DNA from: Streptomyces albus subsp. albus
Lineage (GTDB): Bacteria; Actinomycetota; Actinomycetes; Streptomycetales; Streptomycetaceae
DNA: 64,000 nucleotides
Assembly: GCF_000719865.1 (NCBI RefSeq)
Contig: NZ_JOID01000008.1
Location: 62,001 to 126,000, forward strand
Reading direction: 5' to 3'
Shown here: piece after piece, positions 17,523-26,795 of the stretch
Position numbering within the stretch: position 1 is the first letter of the stretch
Layout of the letters: each line of letters begins with the position of its first letter
Notes under the pieces: generated by a model
What the model saw: only the letters and a program-made list of their open reading frames with translations
What the model was told of the DNA's origin: nothing
Database searches by the model: none
Translations under genes and position numbers: made by a program

Positions 17523-19247
17523 ATGGCTCGACACCTCATCACCAGCGCCCTTCCGTACATCAACGGGATCAAGCACCTGGGCAACATGGTGGGGTCCATG
17601 CTCCCGGCCGATGTGTACGCCCGCTATCTGCGGCAGCGTGGTCACGAGGTGCTGTACATCTGCGCGACCGACGAGCACGGCACCCCGGCGGAACTGGCCG
17701 CCAAGGAGGCCGGGCTGCCGGTGGACGAGTTCTGCGCCCGGCAGCACGACGCGCAGAAGGCCGTCTACGACGGCTTCAACCTGGAGTTCGACTACTTCGG
17801 CCGCAGCTCCTCCGAGCAGAACATCGAGATCACCCAGCACTTCGCGCGCCGCCTGGCGGAGAACGGCTTCATCGAGGAGCGCGCGATCCGCCAGGTGTTC
17901 TCCATCGCCGACGACCGCTTCCTGCCGGACCGCTACATCGTCGGCACCTGTCCGCACTGCGGCTACGACAAGGCCCGCGGCGACCAGTGCGAGAACTGCA
18001 CCCGCGTGCTCGACCCCACCGATCTGATCGAGGCCCGCTCCGCGATCAGCGGCAGCGCCGAGCTGGAGGTGCGGGAGACCAAGCACCTCTTCCTGCTCCA
18101 GTCGAAGCTGGCCGGTGAGGTCGAGGCGTGGATCGACGCCTGCGGGGACGAGTGGCCGACGCTCGCCTCCTCCATCGCCCGCAAGTGGCTGACCGAGGGC
18201 CTCCACGACCGCTCGATCACCCGCGACCTCGACTGGGGCATCCCGGTCCCGGCCGACACCTGGCCCGAACTGGCCGCCGAGGGCAAGGTCTTCTACGTCT
18301 GGTTCGACGCCCCGATCGAGTACATCGGCGCCACCAAGGAGTGGGCGGAGCGCGCGGGCGAGGGCGAGGTCCGGGACTGGAAGTCCTGGTGGTACGAGCC
18401 CGCGGGCGCGGACGACGTCCGCTACACCGAGTTCATGGCCAAGGACAACGTCCCGTTCCACACGGTGATGTTCCCGGCCACCCAGCTCGGCACCCGCGAG
18501 CCGTGGAAGAAGGTCGACTACGTCAAGGCCTTCAACTGGCTGAACTACTACGGCGGGAAGTTCTCCACCTCCCAGCGGCGCGGTGTCTTCACCGACGCCG
18601 CCCTGGAGCTGCTGCCGGCCGACTACTGGCGCTACTTCCTGATGGCGAACGCCCCGGAGTCGGACGACACCTCCTTCTCCTGGGAGCTGTTCTCCTCGGT
18701 CGTCAACAAGGACCTCGCCGACACCCTCGGCAACTTCGTCAACCGGGTGCTCTCCTTCTCCCGCAAGCGCTTCGGCGACACCGTCCCGGCGGGCGCGGAG
18801 GCCGGCGAGGCGGAGCGGAAGCTGGGCGAGGAGATCGCGGGCCTGCTCGCCGAGTACGAGCGGCAGATGGAGGCTCTGCAGTTCCGCAAGGCGGCGCAGG
18901 CGCTGCGCGCGCTGTGGAGCGCGGGCAACTCCTATCTGGAGGAGAAGGCCCCCTGGCTGGAGATCAAGACCGACCAAGACGCGGCGGCGCTCACCCTCCG
19001 TACGGCCATGAACCTCATCCACCTCTACGCGGTCGTCTCCGAGCCGTTCATCCCGGCCTCGGCGAAGGCCATGCGCGCCGCGTTCGCCCTGGCGGACGAC
19101 ACCGCCGCCTGGGTCACCGCCGAGGAGGCCGCGGCCCTGGCCTCCGTCCCGGCCGGCACGGCCTTCACCGTCCCGCCGGTCCTCTTCGCGAAGATCACCG
19201 AGGACGACCTGGCCGCCTACCGCGAGCGCTTCGGCGGCGAGGAGTAA
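17523..19247 (+). CDS. metG: Methionyl-tRNA synthetase
   Basis: The 574-residue class I synthetase charges tRNA-Met with methionine in the cytoplasm. It has the HIGH-like site in [15 protein letters not shown], a knuckle with [17 protein letters not shown] (zinc ligands), the tryptophan-rich core [13 protein letters not shown], and a KMSKS-like loop [11 protein letters not shown]. The anticodon-binding helical domain follows. The C-terminal dimerisation (EMAP-like) domain of longer MetRS is absent, so this is the short actinobacterial form. The ATG has GGGAGCAG upstream. It appears monocistronic; a VapBC pair follows on the opposite strand. Confidence 0.97.
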   Translation: MARHLITSALPYINGIKHLGNMVGSMLPADVYARYLRQRGHEVLYICATDEHGTPAELAAKEAGLPVDEFCARQHDAQKAVYDGFNLEFDYFGRSSSEQNIEITQHFARRLAENGFIEERAIRQVFSIADDRFLPDRYIVGTCPHCGYDKARGDQCENCTRVLDPTDLIEARSAISGSAELEVRETKHLFLLQSKLAGEVEAWIDACGDEWPTLASSIARKWLTEGLHDRSITRDLDWGIPVPADTWPELAAEGKVFYVWFDAPIEYIGATKEWAERAGEGEVRDWKSWWYEPAGADDVRYTEFMAKDNVPFHTVMFPATQLGTREPWKKVDYVKAFNWLNYYGGKFSTSQRRGVFTDAALELLPADYWRYFLMANAPESDDTSFSWELFSSVVNKDLADTLGNFVNRVLSFSRKRFGDTVPAGAEAGEAERKLGEEIAGLLAEYERQMEALQFRKAAQALRALWSAGNSYLEEKAPWLEIKTDQDAAALTLRTAMNLIHLYAVVSEPFIPASAKAMRAAFALADDTAAWVTAEEAAALASVPAGTAFTVPPVLFAKITEDDLAAYRERFGGEE

Positions 19248-19322
19248 CCCACACGGTCCGCGGACGGGCCGCGGAGAAACTGCCCTCAGCGGCCCGTCGG
19301 CATATTTCCCCGGTGCGGCGTG

Positions 19323-19715
19323 TCAGGTGATGAGTTCCACGATGCACCGCGCGCCGGACCCCCGCGCGAGCCGCCCGTCGCCGGTCACGAGCGGCACGGT
19401 GAGATGCTCGGCCAGCGCCACGTATGCGGCGTCGTACGGCGTGTAGTTGTTGCGCAGTTCCCACATCCTCGGAATCAGGTGCTTGCAGGGCACCCGCTCG
19501 ATGGGCAGGTCGGGCAGCACGCGCACCGCCCGCTCGGCGACTTCCACGTCGACTTTCCGGGCCCGCAGGAGGTTCCGCAGGGTGCTGAGTGCCTCGTAGT
19601 CGATCACCCCGGGGGCGACCAGCCGCTCACCGGACATCCGGGCCATGCATGCCTTGCCCGCCGGACCGGCGTCGATGAGGGACGAGATCAGTACGGAGTT
19701 GTCAACGACGATCAT
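19323..19715 (-). CDS. VapC-type PIN-domain toxin
   Basis: The 130-residue PIN ribonuclease carries the conserved acidic residues: VVDNSV near the N-terminus, DYEALSTL, YTPYDAAYVALAE, and TGDGRLA. These four acidic positions bind Mg/Mn for RNA cleavage. The start overlaps the antitoxin stop by 4 bp (ATGA), the usual vapBC coupling. Known family targets are tRNA or rRNA; the target here cannot be read. It lies between the two aminoacyl-tRNA synthetase genes metG and aspS, transcribed in the same direction as aspS. Confidence 0.93.
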   Translation of the reverse strand: MIVVDNSVLISSLIDAGPAGKACMARMSGERLVAPGVIDYEALSTLRNLLRARKVDVEVAERAVRVLPDLPIERVPCKHLIPRMWELRNNYTPYDAAYVALAEHLTVPLVTGDGRLARGSGARCIVELIT

Positions 19716-19939
19716 TCGTCCCGGCCTTCACGCTGTGCTTCGACAATGGCCTCCATCGGGACCTCCCGCACCAGGTCGGCCCGGACCACGGTGAGGATGT
19801 CCTCGATCGGCTCCTGCGCCGCCTGGTCCTCCAGCATCTTCCGCAGGTACTCCTGGAGCGATCTCCCGGAGTCCGCGGCGCGCCGGCGCAGTATGGCGTA
19901 GGCCTGGTCATCGACGTTTCTGATCTGAACGGTAGCCAT
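19712..19939 (-). CDS. VapB/FitA-like ribbon-helix-helix antitoxin
   Basis: The 75-residue protein has an N-terminal ribbon-helix-helix (MATVQIRNVDDQAYAILRRR, then SGRSLQEYLRKML) as in FitA/StbC antitoxins. An acidic C-terminal tail should wrap the toxin. It binds DNA to autoregulate the pair and neutralises the PIN toxin. The ATG was chosen because a -10 TATTCT lies seven bases upstream with no ribosome site, consistent with a leaderless message. An alternative start seven codons upstream exists. Confidence 0.9.
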   Translation of the reverse strand: MATVQIRNVDDQAYAILRRRAADSGRSLQEYLRKMLEDQAAQEPIEDILTVVRADLVREVPMEAIVEAQREGRDE

Positions 19940-19951
19940 GCATGCAGAATA
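19940..19951 (-). promoter_or_regulatory. Leaderless -10 of vapBC
   Basis: On the minus strand TATTCT (19951-19946) is followed by six bases and the start ATG, so transcription would begin at or next to the A of ATG. The -35 is weak (CTACTT at 17 bp). Confidence 0.55.
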
Positions 19952-19987
19952 GCGCGACATCGACGCCGAAGTAGCGCTTCCTGCCCG

Positions 19988-20025
19988 AAAAAAGAGGCCC
20001 GGGACCGCGCAACGCGGTCCCGGGC
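19988..20025 (-). terminator. Classical intrinsic terminator of aspS
   Basis: A perfect 13-bp stem GCCCGGGACCGCG / CGCGGTCCCGGGC with a CAA loop is followed in the minus direction by a run of six T. It starts 12 bp after the aspS stop and is one of the few hairpins here with a U-tract. Confidence 0.93.
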
Positions 20026-20037
20026 ACGTACGGCGGC

Positions 20038-21810
20038 CTACCGTTCCTGCTTGACCTGCGGCTTCCGCAGGCTGAGGTGGAGCTCCCGCAGCCGGGCCTC
20101 CTCGACCTCGGTCGGGGCGCCCATCAGCAGGTCCTGGGCGTTGCCGTTGAGCGGGAAGGCGATGGTCTCGCGGATGTTGGGCTCGTCGGCCAGCAGCATC
20201 ACCATGCGGTCCACGCCCGGGGCGATGCCGCCGTGCGGCGGGGCGCCGAACTTGAAGGCGCGGAGCATGCCGCCGAACTCGCGCTCGACGTCGTCCCGGG
20301 AGTAGCCGGCGATGCCGAAGGCCTCGTACATGACCTCCGGCTCGTGGTTCCGGATGGCGCCGGAGGACAGCTCGACGCCGTTGCAGACGATGTCGTACTG
20401 CCAGGCGAGGATGTCCAGCGGGTCCTTCTCCCGGAGCGCCTCCAGGCCGCCCTGCGGCATGGAGAAGGGGTTGTGGGAGAACTCGATCTCGCCGGTGTCC
20501 TCGTTCTTCTCGAACATCGGGAAGTCGACGATCCAGCAGAAGCGGAAGACGTTCTCCTCGAAGTGCCCGGCGCGGCGGGCGGCCTCGACCCGGACCGCCC
20601 CCATGATCTTGGAGACCTCGTCGAACTCGCCGGCGCCGAAGAAGACGGCGGTGCCGGGCTTGCCGCCGACCTCGGCGATCAGCTTGGCGGTGTCGTCCTC
20701 GGTGAGGAACTTCGCGATCGGGCCGGTGAGCTTCGCGTCCTCGCCGATCCGGATCCAGGCCAGGCCCTTGGCGCCCTGCTCGACGGCGAACTCGCCCATC
20801 TGGTCGAAGAACTTCCGCGGCTGGTCCGCGGTGTCCGGCACGGCCAGCGCGCGGACGTGCTTGCCGGCGAAGGCCTTGAAGCCCGAGTCCGCGAAGATGT
20901 GCGAGACGTCGGTCAGCTCCAGCCGGGCGCGCAGGTCCGGCTTGTCGCTGCCGTACTTGAGCAGCGCCTCGCGGAAGGGGATGCGCGGGAACGGCGAGGT
21001 GACCTCACGGCCCTGCCCGAACTCGGTGAACAGGTCGGTCATCACCTTCTCGATGACCCGGAAGACGTCCTCCTGCTCGACGAAGCTCATCTCGATGTCG
21101 AGCTGGTAGAACTCGCCCGGCGAGCGGTCGGCGCGGGCGTCCTCGTCGCGGAAGCAGGGGGCGATCTGGAAGTAGCGGTCGAAGCCCGCGATCATCAGCA
21201 GCTGCTTGAACTGCTGCGGGGCCTGCGGCAGGGCGTAGAACTTGCCGGCGTGCAGCCGCGAGGGGACGAGGAAGTCGCGGGCGCCCTCGGGCGAGGTGGC
21301 CGAGAGGATCGGCGTCGCCATGTCCATGAAGCCGAGGGCGGTCATCTCCCGGCGGAGATAGGCGATGACCTGGGAGCGCAGGATGATGTTGCGGTGCATC
21401 CGCTCGCGGCGCAGGTCGAGGAAGCGGTACTCCAGCCGGCGCTCCTCGTTCACCCCGTCCTCGGTGTTGATGGTGAACGGCAGCGGCTCGGCCGCGCCCA
21501 GCACCTCCACCTCGTCGACCTCGATCTCGATCTCGCCGGTCGGCAGGTCGGGGTTGACGTTCTCGGCGCCGCGGGCGCTGACCCGGCCGTCGATCCGGAC
21601 GACGGTCTCCTTGGTCAGCGAGCCCAGCACCTCGTTGGCCGGCGTGCCCGGCCGGGCCACGAGCTGGACCAGGCCGTAGTGGTCGCGGAGATCGATGAAG
21701 AGGATGCCGCCCAGATCGCGACGATTGTGCAGCCAGCCGCTCAGTCGCACCTCGGTGTCGACGTCAGCGGCGCGGAGTTCGCCGCAGGTGTGGGACCGGT
21801 ACCGATGCAT
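20038..21810 (-). CDS. aspS: Aspartyl-tRNA synthetase
   Basis: This 590-residue class IIb synthetase has an N-terminal OB-fold anticodon domain ([23 protein letters not shown], read in parts). Motif 2 is [19 protein letters not shown], the bacterial GAD insertion lies in the middle, and motif 3 reads [17 protein letters not shown]. It charges tRNA-Asp. Many actinobacteria lack AsnRS and use a non-discriminating AspRS plus GatCAB; that cannot be settled here. The gene ends with a textbook terminator. The start codon has only a weak upstream GGATGAG. A 154-bp region separates it from the divergent phosphatase gene. Confidence 0.97.
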   Translation of the reverse strand: MHRYRSHTCGELRAADVDTEVRLSGWLHNRRDLGGILFIDLRDHYGLVQLVARPGTPANEVLGSLTKETVVRIDGRVSARGAENVNPDLPTGEIEIEVDEVEVLGAAEPLPFTINTEDGVNEERRLEYRFLDLRRERMHRNIILRSQVIAYLRREMTALGFMDMATPILSATSPEGARDFLVPSRLHAGKFYALPQAPQQFKQLLMIAGFDRYFQIAPCFRDEDARADRSPGEFYQLDIEMSFVEQEDVFRVIEKVMTDLFTEFGQGREVTSPFPRIPFREALLKYGSDKPDLRARLELTDVSHIFADSGFKAFAGKHVRALAVPDTADQPRKFFDQMGEFAVEQGAKGLAWIRIGEDAKLTGPIAKFLTEDDTAKLIAEVGGKPGTAVFFGAGEFDEVSKIMGAVRVEAARRAGHFEENVFRFCWIVDFPMFEKNEDTGEIEFSHNPFSMPQGGLEALREKDPLDILAWQYDIVCNGVELSSGAIRNHEPEVMYEAFGIAGYSRDDVEREFGGMLRAFKFGAPPHGGIAPGVDRMVMLLADEPNIRETIAFPLNGNAQDLLMGAPTEVEEARLRELHLSLRKPQVKQER

Positions 21811-21952
21811 CGCTCATCCAAGTCGTCGGATCGTCGTCGGATCGTGGTGGAGGGCGGTGGACGCCCGTGGGACCCGGCCCGTCGCGGGCCCCGTCAAGGG
21901 TACCGGTAGCCACCTGCACCACAGCCGGTCGTCAGAATGCCCCAAACCTGCC

Positions 21953-21964
21953 TAAAGTGATGTA
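21953..21964 (+). promoter_or_regulatory. Leaderless -10 of the SpoIIE-type gene
   Basis: TAAAGT (21953-21958) lies six bases before the ATG and there is no ribosome site, so a leaderless message is likely. Confidence 0.5.
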
Positions 21965-24163
21965 ATGCGCTCCGAGGATGTCCTGTCCGCCACCGCGACC
22001 GGTCTCTGGCGCTGGGACACCGTCTCGAAGGCCCTGCGGGTGGACGCCGAGGCGGCCCGGCTGCTGGGGTTCGACGCGGTCGCCACCACGCTCTCCCCGG
22101 GGGCCACCCGGGCCCGCTTCCACCCGGTGGACTGGGTGGAGATGAACGAGGTCGTCAGCCTCGCCCTCACCGAGCGCACCCTGGCCGAGGTGGTGATGCG
22201 GGTGATCGGCGACGACGGCCGGGTGCTCCGCCGGATCCGCGTCCGCGCCCGCCCGCACCGGCACATCGGCCGGGTCACCCTGATCGGCACCGTCCAGGAG
22301 CTGCCCGAGGAGCCGCGGCACGCCGACGACACCGCGGCGCCGCCCCGGGTCACCGGCGACTGGCGGCGGGCCCGGGAGGCCTTCCTGCTGGACGCCGGGC
22401 GGGCCCTGGCCGAGGCCGGGTCCACCGCCGAGGTGCTGCGGGTGGCCGGGAACCTCTCCATGCCGGGCTTCTCCCCGAACGGCCTGGTCGTCTTCTCCGC
22501 CGAGGGGGACTGGCTGCGGATCGTGGGCTTCCAGGGCAACCGCCCCGACGACGAGCAGCCGCCCTTCGAGGAGATGCCGCTGGACACCCCCTATCCGGCC
22601 GCAGAGGTGGTGCGCACCGGCCGGGCCGTCTATCTCTCCTCGCCCGAGGAGTTCCGCGAGCGGTATCCGCTCACCTGGCCGCTGGTGTCCCGCTTCGGCC
22701 TGCAGTCCTGGGCGTACGTCCCGCTGATCACGGCCGGCCGCACCACCGGAGCCTGGCTGGCCACCTTCGACCACCGCGTCGCCTTCACCCCCGACGAGCG
22801 GTCCATCCTGGCCACCGTGGCCCGGATGCTGGCCCAGGCGCTCTCCCGGGCCGGCACCCAGGAGTCCCAGCGGGAGCTGGCGGTGGGGCTCCAACGGGCC
22901 ATGCTGCCCCCGGTCCCGCCCGAGACCCCGGGTATGACGGTCGCCGCCCGCTACGTGCCGACCGGCGGCGGGCTCCAGCTCGGCGGCGACTGGTACGACA
23001 TGATCCCGCTGCCGTCCGACCGCGTGGCCCTCATCGTCGGGGACGTCCAGGGCCACGACGTGCGCGCCGCGAGTCTGATGACCCAGCTGCGGATCGCCCT
23101 GCGCGCCTACGCCTCCGAGGGGCACCGCCCGGACGCCGTGCTCTCCCGCGCCTCGCGCTTCCTGGCCGGGCTCGCCGAGCGGCGGCCGGACGGCGGGGGC
23201 GGGGAGGACGGCGGGGAGGACCCGCGCTTCGCCACCTGCCTCTACATCGAGGCGGACCCGGCGTCCGGGACCCTGGACATCGCCCGCGCCGGCCTTCAGG
23301 AGCCCGTCACGCGGATGCACGACGGCACCATGATGACCCGGACCACGACCGGCGGTCCGCCGCTCGGGGTCTCCCCGGACGCCGACTACCCGATCACCAG
23401 GATCGTCCTGGAGCCGGGGGAGCTGATGATGCTCTTCACGGACGGCCTGCTGGAGACCGGCGGACACACTCTGGAGACCGGCTGGCAGCGGCTGCGCGAG
23501 GCGATCGAGGAGCATGTGTCGGAGGACATGGAGACGATGGCCGACGGTCTGATCCAGGCCGTGCACGGCCCCTCCTCGCACTACCGTCCCGGCCCGCTCG
23601 CCGACCGGCGCGAGGACGACATCGTGCTGCTGCTGCTCTGCCGGAACGGCCCCGGCTGCGGCGCCCCCGCCCTGTACCCGCCGCGCCGGCTGCGCCGCGC
23701 GGTCATGACCATCGCCCAGGCCGAGCCGGAGCGCATCTCGCTGGCCCGGCGCCAGCTGCGCGAGCTGATGCACGACTGGTCGGACCCGGAGCAGGTGGAC
23801 TCGGCCGAGCTGATGCTCTCCGAGATGGTCACCAACGTCCTGGTGCACACGGACGGTGACGCCGTCGCCGTCGCGGAGATCACCGCGCCGAAAGGAGACG
23901 ACAGCCCCGGCCGGCGGCTCCGCGTCGACGTGGCCGACAGCAGCGACGAGCTGCCGCACCGCCGCCGGCCGGGCGAGCTGGCCTCCTCCGGGCGCGGCTT
24001 GATGCTGCTGGAGCTGCTCGCCCACGCCTGGGGGGTCGACCCCCGGGGTGAGGGCAAGAGCACCTGGTTCGAGCTGTTCGAGAACACCGGCCCGCCCGGT
24101 CCGGGCGACCGGGAGCCGGGCGGGCCGGTGTTCCCCGAGGCCGTCGCGGACTTCGCCGCCTGA
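21965..24163 (+). CDS. PAS-GAF-PP2C (SpoIIE) phosphatase fused to RsbW-like ATPase
   Basis: This 732-residue cytosolic multidomain protein has, in order: a PAS-like domain (about 1-115, TGLWRWDTVSKALRV); a GAF domain (about 135-300); and a SpoIIE/PP2C phosphatase (about 305-560) with metal-site motifs GGDWYDMIPL, VGDVQGHDVRAA, FTDGLLE and REDDIVLLLL. A GHKL ATPase of the anti-sigma type ends it (about 595-705), with SEMVTNVLVHT (N-box), VDVADSSDELP and SGRGLMLLELLAHAW. Such proteins combine an anti-sigma kinase with the phosphatase that reactivates its antagonist. The small STAS antagonist and sigma factor are not adjacent. It is divergent from aspS, as in S. coelicolor (SCO3795/3796, from memory). 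Confidence 0.93.
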   Translation: MRSEDVLSATATGLWRWDTVSKALRVDAEAARLLGFDAVATTLSPGATRARFHPVDWVEMNEVVSLALTERTLAEVVMRVIGDDGRVLRRIRVRARPHRHIGRVTLIGTVQELPEEPRHADDTAAPPRVTGDWRRAREAFLLDAGRALAEAGSTAEVLRVAGNLSMPGFSPNGLVVFSAEGDWLRIVGFQGNRPDDEQPPFEEMPLDTPYPAAEVVRTGRAVYLSSPEEFRERYPLTWPLVSRFGLQSWAYVPLITAGRTTGAWLATFDHRVAFTPDERSILATVARMLAQALSRAGTQESQRELAVGLQRAMLPPVPPETPGMTVAARYVPTGGGLQLGGDWYDMIPLPSDRVALIVGDVQGHDVRAASLMTQLRIALRAYASEGHRPDAVLSRASRFLAGLAERRPDGGGGEDGGEDPRFATCLYIEADPASGTLDIARAGLQEPVTRMHDGTMMTRTTTGGPPLGVSPDADYPITRIVLEPGELMMLFTDGLLETGGHTLETGWQRLREAIEEHVSEDMETMADGLIQAVHGPSSHYRPGPLADRREDDIVLLLLCRNGPGCGAPALYPPRRLRRAVMTIAQAEPERISLARRQLRELMHDWSDPEQVDSAELMLSEMVTNVLVHTDGDAVAVAEITAPKGDDSPGRRLRVDVADSSDELPHRRRPGELASSGRGLMLLELLAHAWGVDPRGEGKSTWFELFENTGPPGPGDREPGGPVFPEAVADFAA

Positions 24164-24201
24164 CCGGCCGGCGGGCGAGCGGCCGGGCGGCCGGGTGAGT
24201 C

Positions 24202-25173
24202 CTACCGTGCGCCCCCGGACATCCCGTGCACGGCCGGGATCGTCCCCAGCCGCCCCTTCTGGAAGTCCTCGAAAGCCTGCTGGAGTTCCTCGCGGGTGTT
24301 CATGACGAACGGGCCGTAGTGGGCCATGGGCTCACGGATCGGCCGCCCGCCGAGCAGCACGACCTCCAGGTCCGGCGTGTGCGAGTCCTGCTTCTCGTCC
24401 GCGCGGACGGTGAGCGAGGAACCGGCGCCGAAGACGGCGGTCTGGCCCAGGCGGATGGGACGGCGCTCGGCACCGACCGCCCCGCGGCCCGCCAGGACGT
24501 AGGCGAGGCCGTTGAAGTCCTCGCGCCAGGGCAGGGTGATCTCGGCACCGGGGGCCAGCGTCGCGTGGACCATCGTGATGGGCGTGTGCGTGATGCCCGG
24601 GCCCTGGTGGCCGTCCAGCTCACCGGCGATGACCCGCAGCAGCGCACCGCCGTCGGGCGAGGTGAGCAGCTGCACGCTGCCGCCCCGGATGTCCTGGTAG
24701 CGCGGCGCCATCATCTTGTCCTCGGCCGGGAGGTTCACCCACAGCTGGAGCCCGTGGAAGAGCCCGCCGGACATGACGAGCTGCTCCGGCGGCGCCTCGA
24801 TGTGCAGCAGGCCGGCGCCGGCCGTCATCCACTGGGTGTCACCGTTGGTGATGGTGCCGCCGCCGCCGTTGGAGTCCTGGTGGTCGAAGATCCCGTCGAT
24901 GATGTAGGTGACGGTCTCGAAGCCGCGGTGCGGGTGCCACGGAGTCCCCTTCGGCTCCCCGGGCTGGTACTCCACCTCACCCATCTGGTCCATCATGATG
25001 AACGGGTCCAGGTGCCGGTAGTTGATCCCCGCGAAGGCCCGGCGGACGGGGAAACCCTCGCCCTCGAAGCCGCTCGGCGCGGTCGTCACGGCGCGTACGG
25101 GGCGGGCCACGGCGTCCGCCGGCGCGGTCACGCGCGGCAGGGCCAGGGGGTTCTCGACGGTGATGGCGGGCAT
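24202..25173 (-). CDS. Pirin family bicupin protein
   Basis: The 323-residue protein has two cupin domains. The N-terminal one holds the metal-binding motif HPHRGFETVTYIIDG and the downstream GAGLLHIE (His and Glu ligands), as in pirins and YhaK/YhhW quercetinases. It is cytosolic. Family members act as quercetin 2,3-dioxygenases or redox-sensing partners, but the function is not established for this one. It is monocistronic; the upstream region has an AT-rich stretch unusual for this genome that could be an operator. The start has a good GAGGAG (GAGGAGGACCCC before the ATG). Confidence 0.93.
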   Translation of the reverse strand: MPAITVENPLALPRVTAPADAVARPVRAVTTAPSGFEGEGFPVRRAFAGINYRHLDPFIMMDQMGEVEYQPGEPKGTPWHPHRGFETVTYIIDGIFDHQDSNGGGGTITNGDTQWMTAGAGLLHIEAPPEQLVMSGGLFHGLQLWVNLPAEDKMMAPRYQDIRGGSVQLLTSPDGGALLRVIAGELDGHQGPGITHTPITMVHATLAPGAEITLPWREDFNGLAYVLAGRGAVGAERRPIRLGQTAVFGAGSSLTVRADEKQDSHTPDLEVVLLGGRPIREPMAHYGPFVMNTREELQQAFEDFQKGRLGTIPAVHGMSGGAR

Positions 25174-25514
25174 GGGGTCCTCCTCGGGGTCTTAGTTGAA
25201 CAATAAACAACAACCCGAGGCGCCGCCATTCCCGAGACCGGACATCGTCCGCTCGTCCGGCACCCCTCGTGCGGGGAGCATGCCCCATGCGCGGGGCGGC
25301 GCGCGAGACCGCCTCGGGCCCGCGGCGGACGCTGCGCGACGCGGCGCGCGACGGAAGCGGACGGCGGGGCGGACGGCGGGCGGAGCCGGCTGCGCCCTCT
25401 CCCGAGGTCGCGGCCACAGCCCGCGATCACCGCGCGGGCGGTTCCCCTTCCCGCCGCCGCCCCGCCCCGCTCCCCGGCGCGGCCGGCGGTGGTGCCGGTT
25501 CGTGCGGAGATCCG
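25174..25514. other. Intergenic region upstream of pirin
   Basis: These 341 bp are non-coding as far as I can tell. An AT-rich patch at 25193-25215 (TTAGTTGAACAATAAACAAC) stands out in a region otherwise above 70% GC and lies 20-40 bp before the pirin start. The rest is featureless GC-rich sequence downstream of the GH64 gene. Confidence 0.55.
25193..25215 (-). promoter_or_regulatory. AT-rich pirin promoter/operator candidate
   Basis: On the minus strand it reads GTTGTTTATTGTTCAACTAA, with a loose GTTG...CAAC symmetry and AAC repeats. It could hold a -10 and a MarR- or TetR-type site, but the symmetry is imperfect. Confidence 0.35.
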
Positions 25515-26705
25515 TCAGAACGGCGTCAGCGTGAGGGTGAAGCCGGTCGGGCGGGTGTCCTGGATGTAGGAGGCGAAGTCCGCGACGTCGTCGAAGGCGA
25601 AACCGTACGCCTTGCCGTCCTCGGTCGCCGCGTGGACCGCCTTCGCGTAGTGGTTGGTCAGCTCGCCCCGGTAGAAGGCGGCCGGGTCGGTGGACGGCTG
25701 GGCGGCGTCGGTGAGCAGGGTCGAGCGGTTGAAGCCCGCGCCGAGGACGGCGGCGACGGGACCGGTGGTGCCGTCGTTGGGCGCGGCGAGGTTGCCGTCG
25801 CAGAAGAACACGTCGCGGGTCGAGGGCTTGGCGAAGGACACGGAGGCCGGGCCGTCGAAGGTGAACCGCTCACCGCGCACCCGGCCGGTGAACGTGCCGG
25901 CGTTGGTGGTGACCTTGAGGTCCTTGCCGGTGTAGGTGCTCCACACCTCGTCGATGTACGGGGCGAGGTAGTCCTCGGGGAAGAGGCCCGCGTCCAGGCC
26001 GTGGCCGGGAGCGATGATGCGGGTGTCGTCCACGACCAGCCGTGCGAACTCCTCGATCCGCCGGACGGCGGCGAAGGCGGCGGAGCGCCCGCCGTCGCGC
26101 AGGGTCCCCGTCGTCTGGTCCTTCTCACCGGTGAGCCGGATGCTCAGCGGCACGCTGAACATGTCGACCATCGTGGTGTTGCAGAACATGCCGGCCGCGT
26201 TGTACGTGAACTCGGCGCAGTCGTGCAGGACGCCGTAGTTGGGGTCCGACTCGACCCACCCGGCCGGGTACTGCAGGGCCGCGTCGCCGTTGCCGTCGGC
26301 CACGGCCTTGAACTTGAGCTTCTCGCCGAGGGACACGTAGATGCGGCCCGACATGTGGGGGAGGGACAGCTTCGTCTCGCCGCTGCCCGCCAGGGGGATG
26401 GCGTAGTCGGTGAAGCCGTCGGCTCCGTTGTCCGACAGGGCGATGGGCACGACGGTGCCCTCCGGGGTGAGCCGTACCTGCCGGCCGTCGAGATTGCCGA
26501 CGACGTAGAGGTGCACGGAGGCGTTGTCGAACGAACCGCTGTTGTTGGCGATGGTCACCGGGAGCGAGCCGGGGGCCGAGGTGCGGGCCTCGCCGCCGAG
26601 GGCGTGCGGGGCGACGGTCGCGATCGCCGGGACGGCGACGGCCGCGCCGCCCAGGGCGAACAGCATCTTGCGACGGGTCAGGCTGCGCTGATGACGGGGT
26701 GCCAT
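25515..26705 (-). CDS. Secreted beta-1,3-glucanase, glycoside hydrolase family 64
   Basis: The 396-residue enzyme starts with a Tat signal peptide (LTRRKMLFALGGAAVAVPAI). The mature part matches GH64 laminaripentaose-producing glucanases: a thaumatin-like beta-barrel at the start (LPVTIANNSGSFDNASVHLYVVG, read in parts), GRIYVSLGEKLKF, CAEFTYN and NTTMVDMFSVPLSIRL. GH64 enzymes split long beta-1,3-glucan such as curdlan, laminarin or fungal wall glucan. The carbohydrate-binding module found in some relatives is absent. It is the second gene after a GH16 glucanase (90-bp gap), so the two form a glucan-degrading operon. Confidence 0.92.
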   Translation of the reverse strand: MAPRHQRSLTRRKMLFALGGAAVAVPAIATVAPHALGGEARTSAPGSLPVTIANNSGSFDNASVHLYVVGNLDGRQVRLTPEGTVVPIALSDNGADGFTDYAIPLAGSGETKLSLPHMSGRIYVSLGEKLKFKAVADGNGDAALQYPAGWVESDPNYGVLHDCAEFTYNAAGMFCNTTMVDMFSVPLSIRLTGEKDQTTGTLRDGGRSAAFAAVRRIEEFARLVVDDTRIIAPGHGLDAGLFPEDYLAPYIDEVWSTYTGKDLKVTTNAGTFTGRVRGERFTFDGPASVSFAKPSTRDVFFCDGNLAAPNDGTTGPVAAVLGAGFNRSTLLTDAAQPSTDPAAFYRGELTNHYAKAVHAATEDGKAYGFAFDDVADFASYIQDTRPTGFTLTLTPF

Positions 26706-26795
26706 GGGTACTCCTTCGGACCCGGCCGGGGGACCGGGGCGTTCGGGGGGTGGGGGAAGCGAGCGGGAGGCGGCCCGGCGCGGCGCCGCGGGCGC

